DNA of 19,181 bases from Deltaproteobacteria bacterium (GTDB lineage: Bacteria; Bdellovibrionota_F; JAHFAK01). A program made the translations under genes and the position numbers. The stretch lies in contig JAHFAK010000007.1 of NCBI GenBank assembly GCA_023250585.1, positions 1-19,181 of the forward strand. Direction: 5' to 3'. The notes under the pieces are model-generated. The model was not told the origin of the DNA. It was given only the letters and a program-made list of their open reading frames with translations, and ran no database searches. Numbering within the stretch: position 1 is the stretch's first letter; each line of letters starts with the position of its first letter. This document shows positions 1 to 6,781 of this stretch, one piece after another.

Positions 1-679
1 GTATGCTTCAGCTGATGATCCGACGTTTACCTTTACCATATCGGGAGATAAATCGAGCAAATACTCTGCAGGTATGAGAGTCAAACTCACACAAACGACT
101 GCAAAGTATTTTATCATAACAGCTGTTGCATACGCAGCTCCGAATACTACTATAACGGTGTATGGCGGTACTGATTATGACTTGGATAATGCTTCTATAT
201 CGAGTCCTTTTTATTCAGGTATTAAGGCTCCCGTTGGATTCCCTCTCGATCCTCTTAAATGGACAGTAGAAACAAAAGATACTACGTTAAGAACTCAATC
301 AAGTCCTGCCCAAAACACGTGGTATAATCAAGGATCAATTTCTATTGTAATTCCGATAGGTATTTGGAATGTTTCTTATCATGTAGTAGCCGATGTTTAT
401 GACAGTGATAATGTTTCAGAGGTGAGTATGCGCACTACGTTTTCAACGGCTAATAATTCAGAAAGCGATTCTGATTTTACTGCTTGGATATATTCATATA
501 CTACTTCCACACAAGGCCGACAAGTAATAGATACTCTTTATAGAACTAAGACATTAAATCTAAATTCAAAGACTACTTATTATCTTAATTCAAAAACCTC
601 TCTTAGTGGAATGTCGCATCTAAGATTTGATAATGACACTTCTCCTGCAATCATCCGCGCAGTCTGTGCTTATTTGTAA
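1..679 (+). CDS. Phage-type virion/tail structural protein, C-terminal part (5' partial)
   Basis: The frame is already open at base 2 and closes with TAA at 677-679, so the start lies outside the window; the ATG at 74 is internal. The visible 226 or so residues are rich in Ser, Thr, Tyr, Asn and Asp, have no membrane segment and read as alternating beta strands. The stretch SGDKSSKYSAGMRVKLTQT, followed by YGGTDYDL and APVGFPLDP and by a Trp/Tyr-rich C-terminal half, resembles from memory a protein type common in tailed-phage and prophage structural modules. I infer a receptor-facing or baseplate-associated virion protein, or a cellular adhesin built from that fold. No other phage gene is visible, so it may be the edge of a prophage lying to the left or a domesticated remnant. 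The function is uncertain; the coding call is safe. Confidence 0.6.
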   Translation, partial: YASADDPTFTFTISGDKSSKYSAGMRVKLTQTTAKYFIITAVAYAAPNTTITVYGGTDYDLDNASISSPFYSGIKAPVGFPLDPLKWTVETKDTTLRTQSSPAQNTWYNQGSISIVIPIGIWNVSYHVVADVYDSDNVSEVSMRTTFSTANNSESDSDFTAWIYSYTTSTQGRQVIDTLYRTKTLNLNSKTTYYLNSKTSLSGMSHLRFDNDTSPAIIRAVCAYL

Positions 680-709
680 AAATAACTTCAGGGGGCTTTT
701 ACTTATTTC

Positions 710-737
710 TTGACGATTGAGGCATTCTCATTATTAT
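710..737 (+). promoter_or_regulatory. Sigma-70-type promoter, probably giving a leaderless mRNA
   Basis: TTGACG (710-715) and TATTAT (732-737) are separated by 16 bases, each matching 5 of 6 consensus positions. The expected start point at about 743-745 falls 1-3 bases before the ATG at 746, and no Shine-Dalgarno sequence precedes that ATG. It would drive the coiled-coil gene and, by read-through, fumC. Confidence 0.5.
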
Positions 738-745
738 AGATACAT

Positions 746-1210
746 ATGAAATCTAAAAAGGCACAGCCTAGCAAAGAAAAATATAAGGATACATTTAGTG
801 CTCAAGAAGTCGGAGTGATGCTTGAAGGTATTAAAAGTGATTTTAGTATTCTTTCTGAAAAAGTTGAAAGCTTAGAGGAAAAGTTTTCTGAAAAAGTTGA
901 TGGCTTAGAGGAAAAAATCGTTAACCTTACCGACAGTGTAAATATTATTGCTATTAATCAGACAAAGACATTAGACAGAGTTGCTGCTCTCGAAGTCGGT
1001 CAGAAACTTCTCATACAAAGAGTTGATATGCTAGAGAAGAAAATTAATGCACTTGAAACGGATATGAATCGACGATTTAATAAAGTCGATGCTGATATTA
1101 AAGAAATAAAAGATTCCTTAAAAATACAGGTAGATCTCCATAAATTTATTGTATTAGAAAGTCGTGTAACCAAAATAGAAAGTCAACTTTCCTCATTTCT
1201 TGCAAAGTAG
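746..1210 (+). CDS. Small coiled-coil protein, function unknown
   Basis: A 154-residue soluble protein, highly charged (Lys/Glu) and almost entirely predicted helix. From about residue 25 to the end it carries regular hydrophobic positions typical of long coiled coils, with a tandem 11-residue repeat ([11 protein letters not shown], then [11 protein letters not shown]). The C-terminal half ([19 protein letters not shown] onward) continues the pattern. There is no signal peptide, membrane segment or catalytic motif. It ends 2 bases before the fumC start, suggesting co-transcription and possibly coupled translation. It lacks a Shine-Dalgarno sequence and sits 8 bases after a good -10 box. The pattern fits an oligomerising scaffold or phage-associated coiled coil; I do not recognise a family. 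Confidence 0.8.
   Translation: MKSKKAQPSKEKYKDTFSAQEVGVMLEGIKSDFSILSEKVESLEEKFSEKVDGLEEKIVNLTDSVNIIAINQTKTLDRVAALEVGQKLLIQRVDMLEKKINALETDMNRRFNKVDADIKEIKDSLKIQVDLHKFIVLESRVTKIESQLSSFLAK
853..918 (+). repeat. In-frame tandem 33-bp duplication
   Basis: Two adjacent 33-bp units start at 853 and 886 and share an almost identical stretch (TTCTGAAAAAGTTGA, two variable bases, GCTTAGAGGAAAA). Each encodes an 11-residue hendecad of the coiled coil. The near-identity at DNA level indicates a recent duplication. Confidence 0.8.
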
Positions 1211-1212
1211 TT

Positions 1213-2604
1213 ATGACCATGAACCATCGTAGTGAAAAAGACAGCATGGGAACGATAGAAGTTCCATCGGATAGATATTGGGGAGCTCAGACCCAGAGAT
1301 CACTCGAGAATTTCAAAATCGGCGGCCAGAAAATGCCTCTTGAATTAATTCATTCATTTGCAATCCTTAAAAAAGCTGCAGCGCTTACGAATGTTGAATG
1401 TGGAGTTTTGTCAAAAGACAAAGCTGCTAGTATTGCAAAGGTTTGTGATGAAATTTTGGCAGGAAAACTCGATGATCACTTTCCCCTTGTGGTGTGGCAA
1501 ACGGGATCTGGTACCCAAACCAATATGAATGTCAATGAAGTGATCTCTAATCGTGCAATTGAAATTCTTAAAGGCGAAATGGGTTCGAAAAAGCCCATTC
1601 ATCCGAATGATGATGTCAATAAATCTCAATCATCCAATGATACCTTTCCTACAGCAATGCATATAGCAGCATATCGAGTAGTGGTTGAACAAACACTGCC
1701 AGCTCTTGAAATTTTGCAGAAAACATTTGCACAAAAATCAAAAGAATTTATGCATATTGTGAAAATCGGCAGAACGCATCTCATGGACGCGACGCCGTTG
1801 ACATTGGGACAGGAATTTTCAGGATATGCCGCGCAAATTCAAACGGGGATTGAGGTTCTCAAAAATAGCCTTCCACATCTTGCGGAACTTGCATTGGGAG
1901 GAACTGCAGTTGGCACCGGCATTAATACACCTCCACAATTTGCCGAAAAAGTTGCAAAAAAAATTGCTGAATTAACAAAGCTTCCATTCACTTCTGCAAA
2001 AAACAAGTTTGCAGCGCTTGCAAGCCATGATGCGCTCATGGAATTATCTGGCGCACTCAAAACAATTGCAGGAGGACTTATGAAAATTGCAAACGATATT
2101 CGTCTACTTGGCTCAGGTCCTCGCTGCGGCATTGGTGAAATTAACTTACCTGAAAATGAGCCAGGATCATCAATCATGCCGGGTAAAGTAAATCCTACAC
2201 AAGTTGAAGCAATGACAATGGTATGCGCACAAATAATTGGTAACGATACCGCAGTAAGTATTGGAAATATGCAAGGCCAATTTGAACTGAATGTATATAA
2301 GCCACTTATTATTTATAATATTCTTATGTCACTTCGTTTACTTACTGATGCTTGCACATCGTTTGAAAAAAATTGCCTCAGTGGAATAACGCCCAATTTA
2401 AAACGCATTAAAGAAAATCTTGAAAATTCTCTTATGCTGGTTACGGCGCTGAACAATCATATTGGCTACGATAAAGCAGCAGAAATAGCAAAGAAAGCCC
2501 ATAAAGAAGGACTAACGCTGCGTGAAGCTGCAAAAAAACTCGGTTATCTGACCGAAGAAGAATTCACTAGACTCGTTGTCCCCGAAAACATGGTGGGAAG
2601 ATAA
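1213..2604 (+). CDS. fumC: Fumarate hydratase, class II (FumC)
   Basis: This is a 463-residue fumarase of normal class II length. It interconverts fumarate and malate in the TCA cycle without an iron-sulfur cluster. Visible family motifs are the N-terminal [11 protein letters not shown] and [19 protein letters not shown] (97-106), [11 protein letters not shown] (140-150), [16 protein letters not shown] (186-201, with the His equivalent to E. coli H188 at 189), and the mobile-loop signature [11 protein letters not shown] (318-328) carrying the catalytic Ser. The fold (aspartase/fumarase superfamily) is intact and the protein should be active. Aspartase and argininosuccinate lyase share the fold, but the HLMDATPL segment and overall pattern fit fumarase. 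The start is ATG 1213 or ATG 1219; neither has a Shine-Dalgarno sequence, and translation may be coupled to the gene that ends 2 bases upstream. Confidence 0.96.
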   Translation: MTMNHRSEKDSMGTIEVPSDRYWGAQTQRSLENFKIGGQKMPLELIHSFAILKKAAALTNVECGVLSKDKAASIAKVCDEILAGKLDDHFPLVVWQTGSGTQTNMNVNEVISNRAIEILKGEMGSKKPIHPNDDVNKSQSSNDTFPTAMHIAAYRVVVEQTLPALEILQKTFAQKSKEFMHIVKIGRTHLMDATPLTLGQEFSGYAAQIQTGIEVLKNSLPHLAELALGGTAVGTGINTPPQFAEKVAKKIAELTKLPFTSAKNKFAALASHDALMELSGALKTIAGGLMKIANDIRLLGSGPRCGIGEINLPENEPGSSIMPGKVNPTQVEAMTMVCAQIIGNDTAVSIGNMQGQFELNVYKPLIIYNILMSLRLLTDACTSFEKNCLSGITPNLKRIKENLENSLMLVTALNNHIGYDKAAEIAKKAHKEGLTLREAAKKLGYLTEEEFTRLVVPENMVGR

Positions 2605-2643
2605 GATTTATACTCGCTGTACAACACGAGAGTATGAAAACTT

Positions 2644-2668
2644 TTCTCAGCTGTTTCTTAGTTGAGAA
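2644..2668 (+). terminator. Probable terminator hairpin after fumC
   Basis: TTCTCAGCT (2644-2652) pairs with AGTTGAGAA (2660-2668), giving nine pairs including one G-U, around a 7-base loop, 40 bases after the fumC stop. The downstream T-run is short and interrupted, so termination would be weak or factor-assisted. Confidence 0.4.
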
Positions 2669-2773
2669 TAGGAACTTTTATAACATTCTAATATTATTAC
2701 GAAGAATATTCTTTCTTTTGGCATTCTTTTTGCATAACTCTCAAATATGGAATAAATAAAGGAGTTAATAACT

Positions 2774-3793
2774 ATGAAGATACTTATTTCAGTGTTGTTT
2801 TTACTTTTCAGTAGTATTTTTAATGCTTTTTCCCATGAGGGACATTCTCAATCCGATGATGAAGTCTTACAACAACAGGCTTGTGAATCATTTATTAAAG
2901 CTGAGTGGTTTCAACAACAAATCATAGAAAAAGGGAAAGAAAAACTTGGTATTAAGAGTAGTGATGAGCTTCCTTTACTTGATCCAAGTGATTATCTTGA
3001 ATTAGCATACATGTTGAATTTACACGGAGCAGCAGCTCAAGCTTTAGTTGAACCTTATTTAGATCTATTGTCGAGGGCAGGAAAGCTGAATAAGAAACCC
3101 CAAAAAGAAGGAATAGCGATTAAGGTGTGGATATACGAGGCTCTGATGGAATCTTTACCAAAATTGAACCTTAAGGATAAATGCGGGGAAGCACTACATA
3201 GAATTATAAAAGATTTGTTAGAAGTATACCGTAGAGATAAAGCTGTAATGCAGGCATCAAAAGCAAAGCAACCTCAACAATCTCAGAGAAAAGACAGTAG
3301 TAAACCCGGATCACTTGGAGCTTTTGCTGTTTACCCTGATCATGATAAGAAAAAAGATAATACTGAGGATGCATCTTCTCATAAATCGCAGTCACCAAAA
3401 GAGTACGCAAGATATGAAAAGAAGACTTTTGGATTTGATACACAAGAGCTTTTTATCGTTGTCACTATAACTTGTCCACCTTGCCACAAAATGATGAAAG
3501 AGATTGCTCAATTGAAGAGAAAAGGATGGAACGGAAAGGTTACCATATATTACATGATTGACTATATGCAGACGTCCCAGACATATGAAGGTGAAAAAGT
3601 GTGGCTCAAGACATTGGGTCTCTTGGAATTTGTAGAGAAGGATCCTGAGGACAATTATCCTGGAGGACATGCAGGAATTAAAATATATAATGATTATCCA
3701 TCTTGGTACCCAGATACTATGGGTGGTACCCCAAGTGGAATGATAGACGGAAAAATATTTATAGGTAGATTAGAGGCAATCTTTGAGCGATAA
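2774..3793 (+). CDS. Exported protein with C-terminal thioredoxin-like CPPC domain
   Basis: A 339-residue protein with a clear Sec signal peptide (residues 1 to about 20, ending NAFS) followed by HEGH. Residues 30-155 are helical, with Cys37 and Cys137 the only cysteines there. Residues 160-215 form a low-complexity Gln/Ser/Lys linker. Residues 225-339 look like a thioredoxin-fold domain: a hydrophobic strand leading into TCPPCHKMM (CPPC at 234-237) at the start of a helix, then GGTPSG with the expected cis-Pro at 320 and a closing strand KIFIGR. This fits a periplasmic thiol-disulfide oxidoreductase or isomerase of the DsbC/DsbG or glutaredoxin-like type; CPPC is not the usual DsbA/DsbC dipeptide. 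The ATG has a good AAGGAG ribosome site. No redox partner such as DsbD is in the window, so the substrate is unknown. Confidence 0.8.
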   Translation: MKILISVLFLLFSSIFNAFSHEGHSQSDDEVLQQQACESFIKAEWFQQQIIEKGKEKLGIKSSDELPLLDPSDYLELAYMLNLHGAAAQALVEPYLDLLSRAGKLNKKPQKEGIAIKVWIYEALMESLPKLNLKDKCGEALHRIIKDLLEVYRRDKAVMQASKAKQPQQSQRKDSSKPGSLGAFAVYPDHDKKKDNTEDASSHKSQSPKEYARYEKKTFGFDTQELFIVVTITCPPCHKMMKEIAQLKRKGWNGKVTIYYMIDYMQTSQTYEGEKVWLKTLGLLEFVEKDPEDNYPGGHAGIKIYNDYPSWYPDTMGGTPSGMIDGKIFIGRLEAIFER

Positions 3794-3808
3794 AAAGAAA
3801 TTTGATTC

Positions 3809-4180
3809 TTACCCTAAGCTCATAAGTTTCTGAAAATTCGCCAGATACTTTGGAAGTTTTTCATAGAGTTCATCTGCACGTGCTTCTTTATACATATGCG
3901 CTATTGCATTTCGATCATCAGTCATGTGTATCCATAAAGAATCATATTCAATGAGCTGTAATTTATAAGCTTCTCTAAAACATTTTTTCGGAGATGCTAC
4001 AATTACACCATGAATTTCTTCGAGATGTGTCTTTAGAAATTTCCAACTTAAATCAAAGCAAAATTCAAACCGTTGAATTGCAGAATCTCGTATGAATTCA
4101 TTTTTTGGTTGTTTCAATACTTCTTCAAGCCTTAAAACTGCTGCTTGAAATTCTTTTTTGAGTACGTCTAATTTTGTCAT
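3809..4180 (-). CDS. hepT: HEPN-domain toxin, HepT / HI0074 family
   Basis: A 123-residue helical protein of the nucleotidyltransferase-substrate-binding (HI0074) HEPN family. Family landmarks are FEFCFDLSWKFLK (38-50), CFREAYKLQLI (67-77) and DRNAIAHMY. The last contains the HEPN RNase motif R-X4-H (Arg90, His95) followed by X-Tyr (Tyr97), the RX4HXY pattern of HepT toxins. In characterised MntA-HepT pairs that Tyr is AMPylated by the partner to silence the RNase. The gene starts one base after the MNT gene ends on the same strand, a bicistronic antitoxin-then-toxin order. No Shine-Dalgarno sequence precedes the ATG, so coupled translation is likely. All key residues are present, so the toxin appears intact; activity is inferred. 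Confidence 0.85.
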   Translation of the reverse strand: MTKLDVLKKEFQAAVLRLEEVLKQPKNEFIRDSAIQRFEFCFDLSWKFLKTHLEEIHGVIVASPKKCFREAYKLQLIEYDSLWIHMTDDRNAIAHMYKEARADELYEKLPKYLANFQKLMSLG

Positions 4181-4181
4181 A

Positions 4182-4490
4182 TTATTTAATTTCTTCTATA
4201 TTTTGTAGAGCCAGTTTCCGAAATTCATCGGAGACAGTAGAAAAATCTATCACTTCGATTGTATAAAGTATTGGTAAATTTTCAATATCTTCCTGTATTG
4301 CTACAACAATAGTTGGATCAATAGGGTTTGTACCGTATAGCCCAATATCGATATCAGATCGATCACTTCCTTTTTCGGTTACACGAGAACCAAAGTAAAA
4401 TATTTTATATTCTTCGAGACAGAGGTATTTTCCAAAGATATTTAAGAGCGACTTATTAAGAACTTCTTGGTTAAGATGCTGCAACCTCAT
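4182..4490 (-). CDS. mntA: MNT-domain nucleotidyltransferase antitoxin (MntA type)
   Basis: A minimal nucleotidyltransferase of about 102 residues, partner of the HEPN gene immediately downstream. The catalytic signature GS-X10-DXD is visible as FGSRVTEKGSDRSDIDIG, with the metal-binding Asp pair at residues 46 and 48 of this reading. By analogy with MntA it would AMPylate the HepT Tyr and neutralise the toxin. I choose the ATG at 4490 because the protein then begins MRLQHL, as many relatives do, and because a promoter (TTGTCA at 4526-4521, TAGTAT at 4503-4498) lies directly upstream. A TTG at 4526 would add 12 residues but overlaps that promoter. No Shine-Dalgarno sequence is seen at either start; the predicted transcript begins almost at the ATG. 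Confidence 0.82.
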   Translation of the reverse strand: MRLQHLNQEVLNKSLLNIFGKYLCLEEYKIFYFGSRVTEKGSDRSDIDIGLYGTNPIDPTIVVAIQEDIENLPILYTIEVIDFSTVSDEFRKLALQNIEEIK

Positions 4491-4497
4491 ATAAACT

Positions 4498-4526
4498 ATA
4501 CTACAAAATTCTTTTATACTTGACAA
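4498..4526 (-). promoter_or_regulatory. Promoter for the MNT/HEPN pair, leaderless geometry
   Basis: On the minus strand TTGTCA (4526-4521) and TAGTAT (4503-4498) are separated by 17 bases, matching 5/6 and 4/6 positions. The expected start point is 1-2 bases before the ATG at 4490. The -35 overlaps the -35 of the divergent RHH/RelE promoter. Confidence 0.42.
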
Positions 4527-4548
4527 GGTTCATCAGATATGGTACACT
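4520..4548 (+). promoter_or_regulatory. Promoter of the RHH/RelE module
   Basis: A perfect TTGACA (4520-4525) is followed by 17 bases and TACACT (4543-4548, 4/6). Transcription would start near 4555, giving a short leader with a good GAAAGGAG ribosome site before the ATG at 4575. Confidence 0.55.
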
Positions 4549-4574
4549 TATTTTAATAATGAAAGGAGCATAGT

Positions 4575-4805
4575 ATGCCTACAAAGCAACCTCGCCTTAA
4601 TATAGTGGTTGAGCCATCTTTATATGAACTCATCGGTAAACTTGCAGCAGAAGATAAGGTTTCTCTTTCATTGAAAGCAAGAGATCTCTTGCGTATGGCA
4701 CTTGAGTACAACGAAGACCTCTATTGGATTTCAGAAGCGTACCAACGTGAAAAGACATTCAATAGAAAAAAAGCACTCTCTCATAAAGCTGTTTGGGGAA
4801 AATAA
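4575..4805 (+). CDS. Ribbon-helix-helix antitoxin (RelB-like)
   Basis: A 76-residue protein with an N-terminal strand PRLNIVVEPSLYELI and two helices (ELIGKLAAEDKVS; LKARDLLRMAL) in ribbon-helix-helix arrangement, followed by an acidic, aromatic C-terminal tail ending SHKAVWGK, the part expected to wrap the toxin. The next gene begins at the base after its stop codon, and that gene encodes a RelE-family toxin. RHH antitoxins normally dimerise, bind the operator overlapping their own promoter and repress the operon; the short region 4526-4574 is the likely operator. The ATG at 4575 has a strong AAAGGAG site. Confidence 0.85.
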   Translation: MPTKQPRLNIVVEPSLYELIGKLAAEDKVSLSLKARDLLRMALEYNEDLYWISEAYQREKTFNRKKALSHKAVWGK

Positions 4806-5081
4806 GTGTCTTATAAATTAATCTACCACTCTGCAGTTCTCAAAGAAGATTTGCCTCAGATTTCATCGGAAATAAAATTAAGAATCAAAGCGGTAATTGA
4901 AACTAAGCTTTTACACGAACCAGAGATTTATGGTAAACCTTTACGTCAGAGTTTAAAAGGGCATAGAAGTCTTCGAGTGGGAGATTATCGTATTATCTTT
5001 AGAATCAGTGGGAATGAAATTATTATTTTAAAAATTGGCAATCGAAGGGGTGTGTATACTCGATTTACGAGAAGCGTATAA
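4806..5081 (+). CDS. RelE/ParE-superfamily toxin
   Basis: A 91-residue basic protein with the compact RelE/ParE pattern: an N-terminal strand YKLIYHSAVLKEDL, a helix to about residue 35, EPEIYGKPLRQSLKGHRS, then the beta-sheet core LRVGDYRIIFRI (56-67) and EIIILKIGNRRGVYTR (71-86). Basic residues Lys51, Arg54, Arg57, Arg62, Arg80 and Arg81, with Tyr84 near the C-terminus, suit RNA cleavage in the ribosomal A site as in RelE, although gyrase poisoning as in ParE cannot be excluded from sequence. It uses a GTG start directly abutting the antitoxin stop, so translation is probably coupled, keeping the toxin below the antitoxin. The gene looks intact. It converges on the second MNT gene with an 11-base gap. 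Confidence 0.87.
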   Translation: MSYKLIYHSAVLKEDLPQISSEIKLRIKAVIETKLLHEPEIYGKPLRQSLKGHRSLRVGDYRIIFRISGNEIIILKIGNRRGVYTRFTRSV

Positions 5082-5092
5082 AATTCAGCGCA

Positions 5093-5434
5093 TTAAGCTG
5101 CAATTTTATAGATTTCTTTTCCAGTAGCAGATATTTCATCCCAGAAAATACTCTTCCCATTTTTATCTTTTACTTCATCGGGTGTATAGCCAATAACTTC
5201 GAGTGGAGCATTAATTGAAAGAGTTGCTTGAGATAAAAAGCTCAGCCGTTCGGGAAAATTAAATTTCTCTAAGTCTTTTGCAATTATGATAATATCAATA
5301 TCACTGTCTTTTCTTTCATGCCCCTTTGCATACGAACCAAAGAGAATAACACGTTCAACCGAGACTCCTTTATTAGCTAGGATTTGTATATACTCGCTAA
5401 TTATTTTTTTGATAAAAGATAATCTTTCAGCCAT
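5093..5434 (-). CDS. MNT-domain nucleotidyltransferase (second HEPN/MNT module)
   Basis: A 113-residue minimal nucleotidyltransferase. The motif LFGSYAKGHERKDSDIDI gives GS-X10-DXD, with Gly33-Ser34 and Asp45/Asp47 all present. It overlaps the upstream HEPN gene by 34 bases on the same strand. Its ATG is preceded inside that gene by GGAGGA at good spacing, supporting this start. Gene order (HEPN first, MNT second) is the reverse of the pair at 3809-4490 and the proteins are only distantly alike, so this is a separate acquisition rather than a duplication. The expected role is antitoxin to the overlapping HEPN protein, probably by nucleotidylation; this is inferred from the family. Confidence 0.85.
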   Translation of the reverse strand: MAERLSFIKKIISEYIQILANKGVSVERVILFGSYAKGHERKDSDIDIIIIAKDLEKFNFPERLSFLSQATLSINAPLEVIGYTPDEVKDKNGKSIFWDEISATGKEIYKIAA

Positions 5435-5796
5435 TGAAATAGTTCCTCCGTATCATTAATAATCTTGTGCACAAACTTTTCACTATACGTTTGATGTAGC
5501 TTTCGAATATCTTCAGGGTATTTTGTCCCGATATAGTGAGGCAAAATGTTTAATAGCTTTAGTTTTTGGTCTTCAGCGAGAGGTATCTTCCCTTGTTCCC
5601 ACAGAATCTTGAAGTTATGAGTATATCGTGGAAATTCATCAGTATATTCTTGAATAATTGCTTTGAGTATTTTTTCAAGTGCTTGATGGCAGAAATGAAC
5701 AGCATAATGGAGCCGATTTTTATTTGAGAATATATTTTTGGCGAATTCTAAATCACTATCGGCAAGTTCGAGCCAGTTTTTAGATTTTTCTTTCAT
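5401..5796 (-). CDS. HEPN-domain protein (second HEPN/MNT module)
   Basis: A 131-residue all-helical HEPN protein. Typical features are the N-terminal WLELADSDLEFAKNIF, the central HYAVHFCHQALEKILKA (30-46), and the C-terminal YPEDIRKLHQ and EELFQWLKDYL segments. Unlike the HEPN protein at 3809-4180, it has no RX4HXY motif; the only R-X5-H (Arg28-His34) sits in the wrong place for the usual active site. RNase activity is therefore doubtful, and it may be a substrate-binding or regulatory HEPN. It is followed, with a 34-base overlap, by its MNT partner. The ATG at 5796 lacks a Shine-Dalgarno sequence and is nine bases downstream of a TATACT box. Confidence 0.83.
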   Translation of the reverse strand: MKEKSKNWLELADSDLEFAKNIFSNKNRLHYAVHFCHQALEKILKAIIQEYTDEFPRYTHNFKILWEQGKIPLAEDQKLKLLNILPHYIGTKYPEDIRKLHQTYSEKFVHKIINDTEELFQWLKDYLLSKK

Positions 5797-5805
5797 GATA
5801 TTTAA

Positions 5806-5834
5806 AGTATAGCCTAAATGTAATCATCCTACAA
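5806..5834 (-). promoter_or_regulatory. Candidate promoter of the second HEPN/MNT pair
   Basis: On the minus strand TATACT (5811-5806, 5/6) lies 17 bases after TTGTAG (5834-5829, 3/6). The expected start point near 5799 would leave a leader of only about three bases before the ATG at 5796, which has no ribosome site. Confidence 0.4.
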
Positions 5835-5849
5835 GGACTTAAAGAGTAT

Positions 5850-6569
5850 TTAATTTGTTTCCTCTAAATCCACATTCACTGCTCTTCTGTTATCAAAAAC
5901 AAAACATGTGCCTTCATAATGAGCGCCGCCGCAGTCTTTTAAGTATTGTAAAATTCCGCCGTGGAGTTGATACACATTTTTTAAGCCTGATTTGAGCGCA
6001 TATGCAGTAGCTTTTTCGCAGCGAATCCCGCCGGTGCAATACATGACTATCGTTTTTTGATCGAGCTCATTTTTTATTTCGTCAAAGAATTTTGGAAAAT
6101 CACGAAAATGTGAGATGGGTAATGTTCTTGCATTTTTAAAAGCGCCCATTTCAGTTTCATAGGTATTGCGCGTGTCGAGCAATACAATCTCCATATTGTT
6201 ATCGAGCCATTCTTTAAGTGTTTGCGGACTTACGTAAGTGCCTGTTAATTCGTTGGGATGAATATCGTCCGAATCAAAGGAAATAATGCTATCCTTAATT
6301 TTTACTAATAACTTTCTATAAGGAATTGTCTCAGAATAGCTTTCTTTAAAATTGAGTGCAGAAAATGCCTGTTCGCTGAGTAGGAGTGATTTCATATCTT
6401 GAATTGCATAAACTTCTCCCGCAAGATAACCATTAATACCTTCAGGCGCGAGTAGAATTGTTCCTAGGATACCTCGCGTGGTGCAATACTCGAGATACCG
6501 CTTCTGTAAAATTTCTAGGTTTGTCAGGGGAGTGAACATATAAAATGAAATGTTTAAAATTGAATCCAC
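5850..6569 (-). CDS. trhO: tRNA uridine(34) hydroxylase TrhO (rhodanese family, YceA-like)
   Basis: A 239-residue protein of the TrhO/YceA family, which hydroxylates U34 of certain tRNAs to 5-hydroxyuridine, the first step towards cmo5U/mo5U. The N-terminal domain carries GTILLAPEGINGYLAG (36-51). The rhodanese domain carries LLDTRNTYE (130-138) and the catalytic loop MYCTGGIRCEKA, with the active Cys at 178 and a second at 184, then YQLHGGILQYL and GTCFVFDNRRAV near the end. It is about 100 residues shorter than E. coli YceA, lacking the C-terminal extension, a length I believe also occurs in other bacteria. The start is GTG 6569, since an in-frame stop lies just upstream; ATG 6539 is an alternative. 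An extended -10 promoter precedes it. It is divergent from the aminopeptidase gene. Confidence 0.9.
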   Translation of the reverse strand: MDSILNISFYMFTPLTNLEILQKRYLEYCTTRGILGTILLAPEGINGYLAGEVYAIQDMKSLLLSEQAFSALNFKESYSETIPYRKLLVKIKDSIISFDSDDIHPNELTGTYVSPQTLKEWLDNNMEIVLLDTRNTYETEMGAFKNARTLPISHFRDFPKFFDEIKNELDQKTIVMYCTGGIRCEKATAYALKSGLKNVYQLHGGILQYLKDCGGAHYEGTCFVFDNRRAVNVDLEETN

Positions 6570-6587
6570 GGATCTTAAATATCATGA

Positions 6588-6596
6588 ATTATAGCA
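6588..6596 (-). promoter_or_regulatory. Extended -10 promoter for trhO
   Basis: The minus strand reads TGCTATAAT (6596-6588), a perfect TATAAT with the TG extension, so the absence of a good -35 is not disabling. The start point would be near 6581, leaving a leader of about 12 bases before the GTG at 6569. Confidence 0.45.
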
Positions 6597-6612
6597 GTGT
6601 CAATGGTAACAG

Positions 6613-6755
6613 CTCAGTTAATGGGGGAGTTTAGGGTGTAGGCATGTTCTCAAAAAGTATTTATATCGACGTCGCTTCCATAATAGTATTAAGAACAGGA
6701 AAGCGCGCTCGATAGAAATTCTTTTTGAGAACATGCCTACACCCTCATAACTGAG
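6613..6755. repeat. Palindromic element family B, copy 1
   Basis: Perfect 25-bp inverted arms (6633-6657 and 6721-6745) enclose a 51-bp core (6664-6714), bounded by TATCGA and TCGATA. A further 8-bp outer stem (CTCAGTTA 6613-6620 with TAACTGAG 6748-6755) continues the hairpin across an asymmetric loop. The core matches copy 2 at 48 of 51 positions on the opposite strand, but the arm sequence is largely different. It lies between the divergent trhO and aminopeptidase genes and would be a long cruciform or RNA hairpin. Confidence 0.85.
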
Positions 6756-6781
6756 GGATTACGTGTCAATATTGGAAGTAC

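Noticed and set aside
1839-2177. Antisense open frame of 112 codons within fumC
   Set aside because: It has no ribosome site and lies entirely inside a well-conserved fumarase coding region; it is a shadow of codon usage.
2718-2746. Possible promoter TTGGCA-N17-TCAAAT for the CPPC protein gene
   Set aside because: The -10 matches only 4/6 with the key second base wrong; I could not distinguish it from background in AT-rich sequence.
6613-6755. Riboswitch or attenuator specific to the aminopeptidase or trhO
   Set aside because: The same core occurs at 14153-14203 in the opposite orientation beside unrelated genes, and here it lies upstream of the probable aminopeptidase promoter, so a repeat element explains it better.
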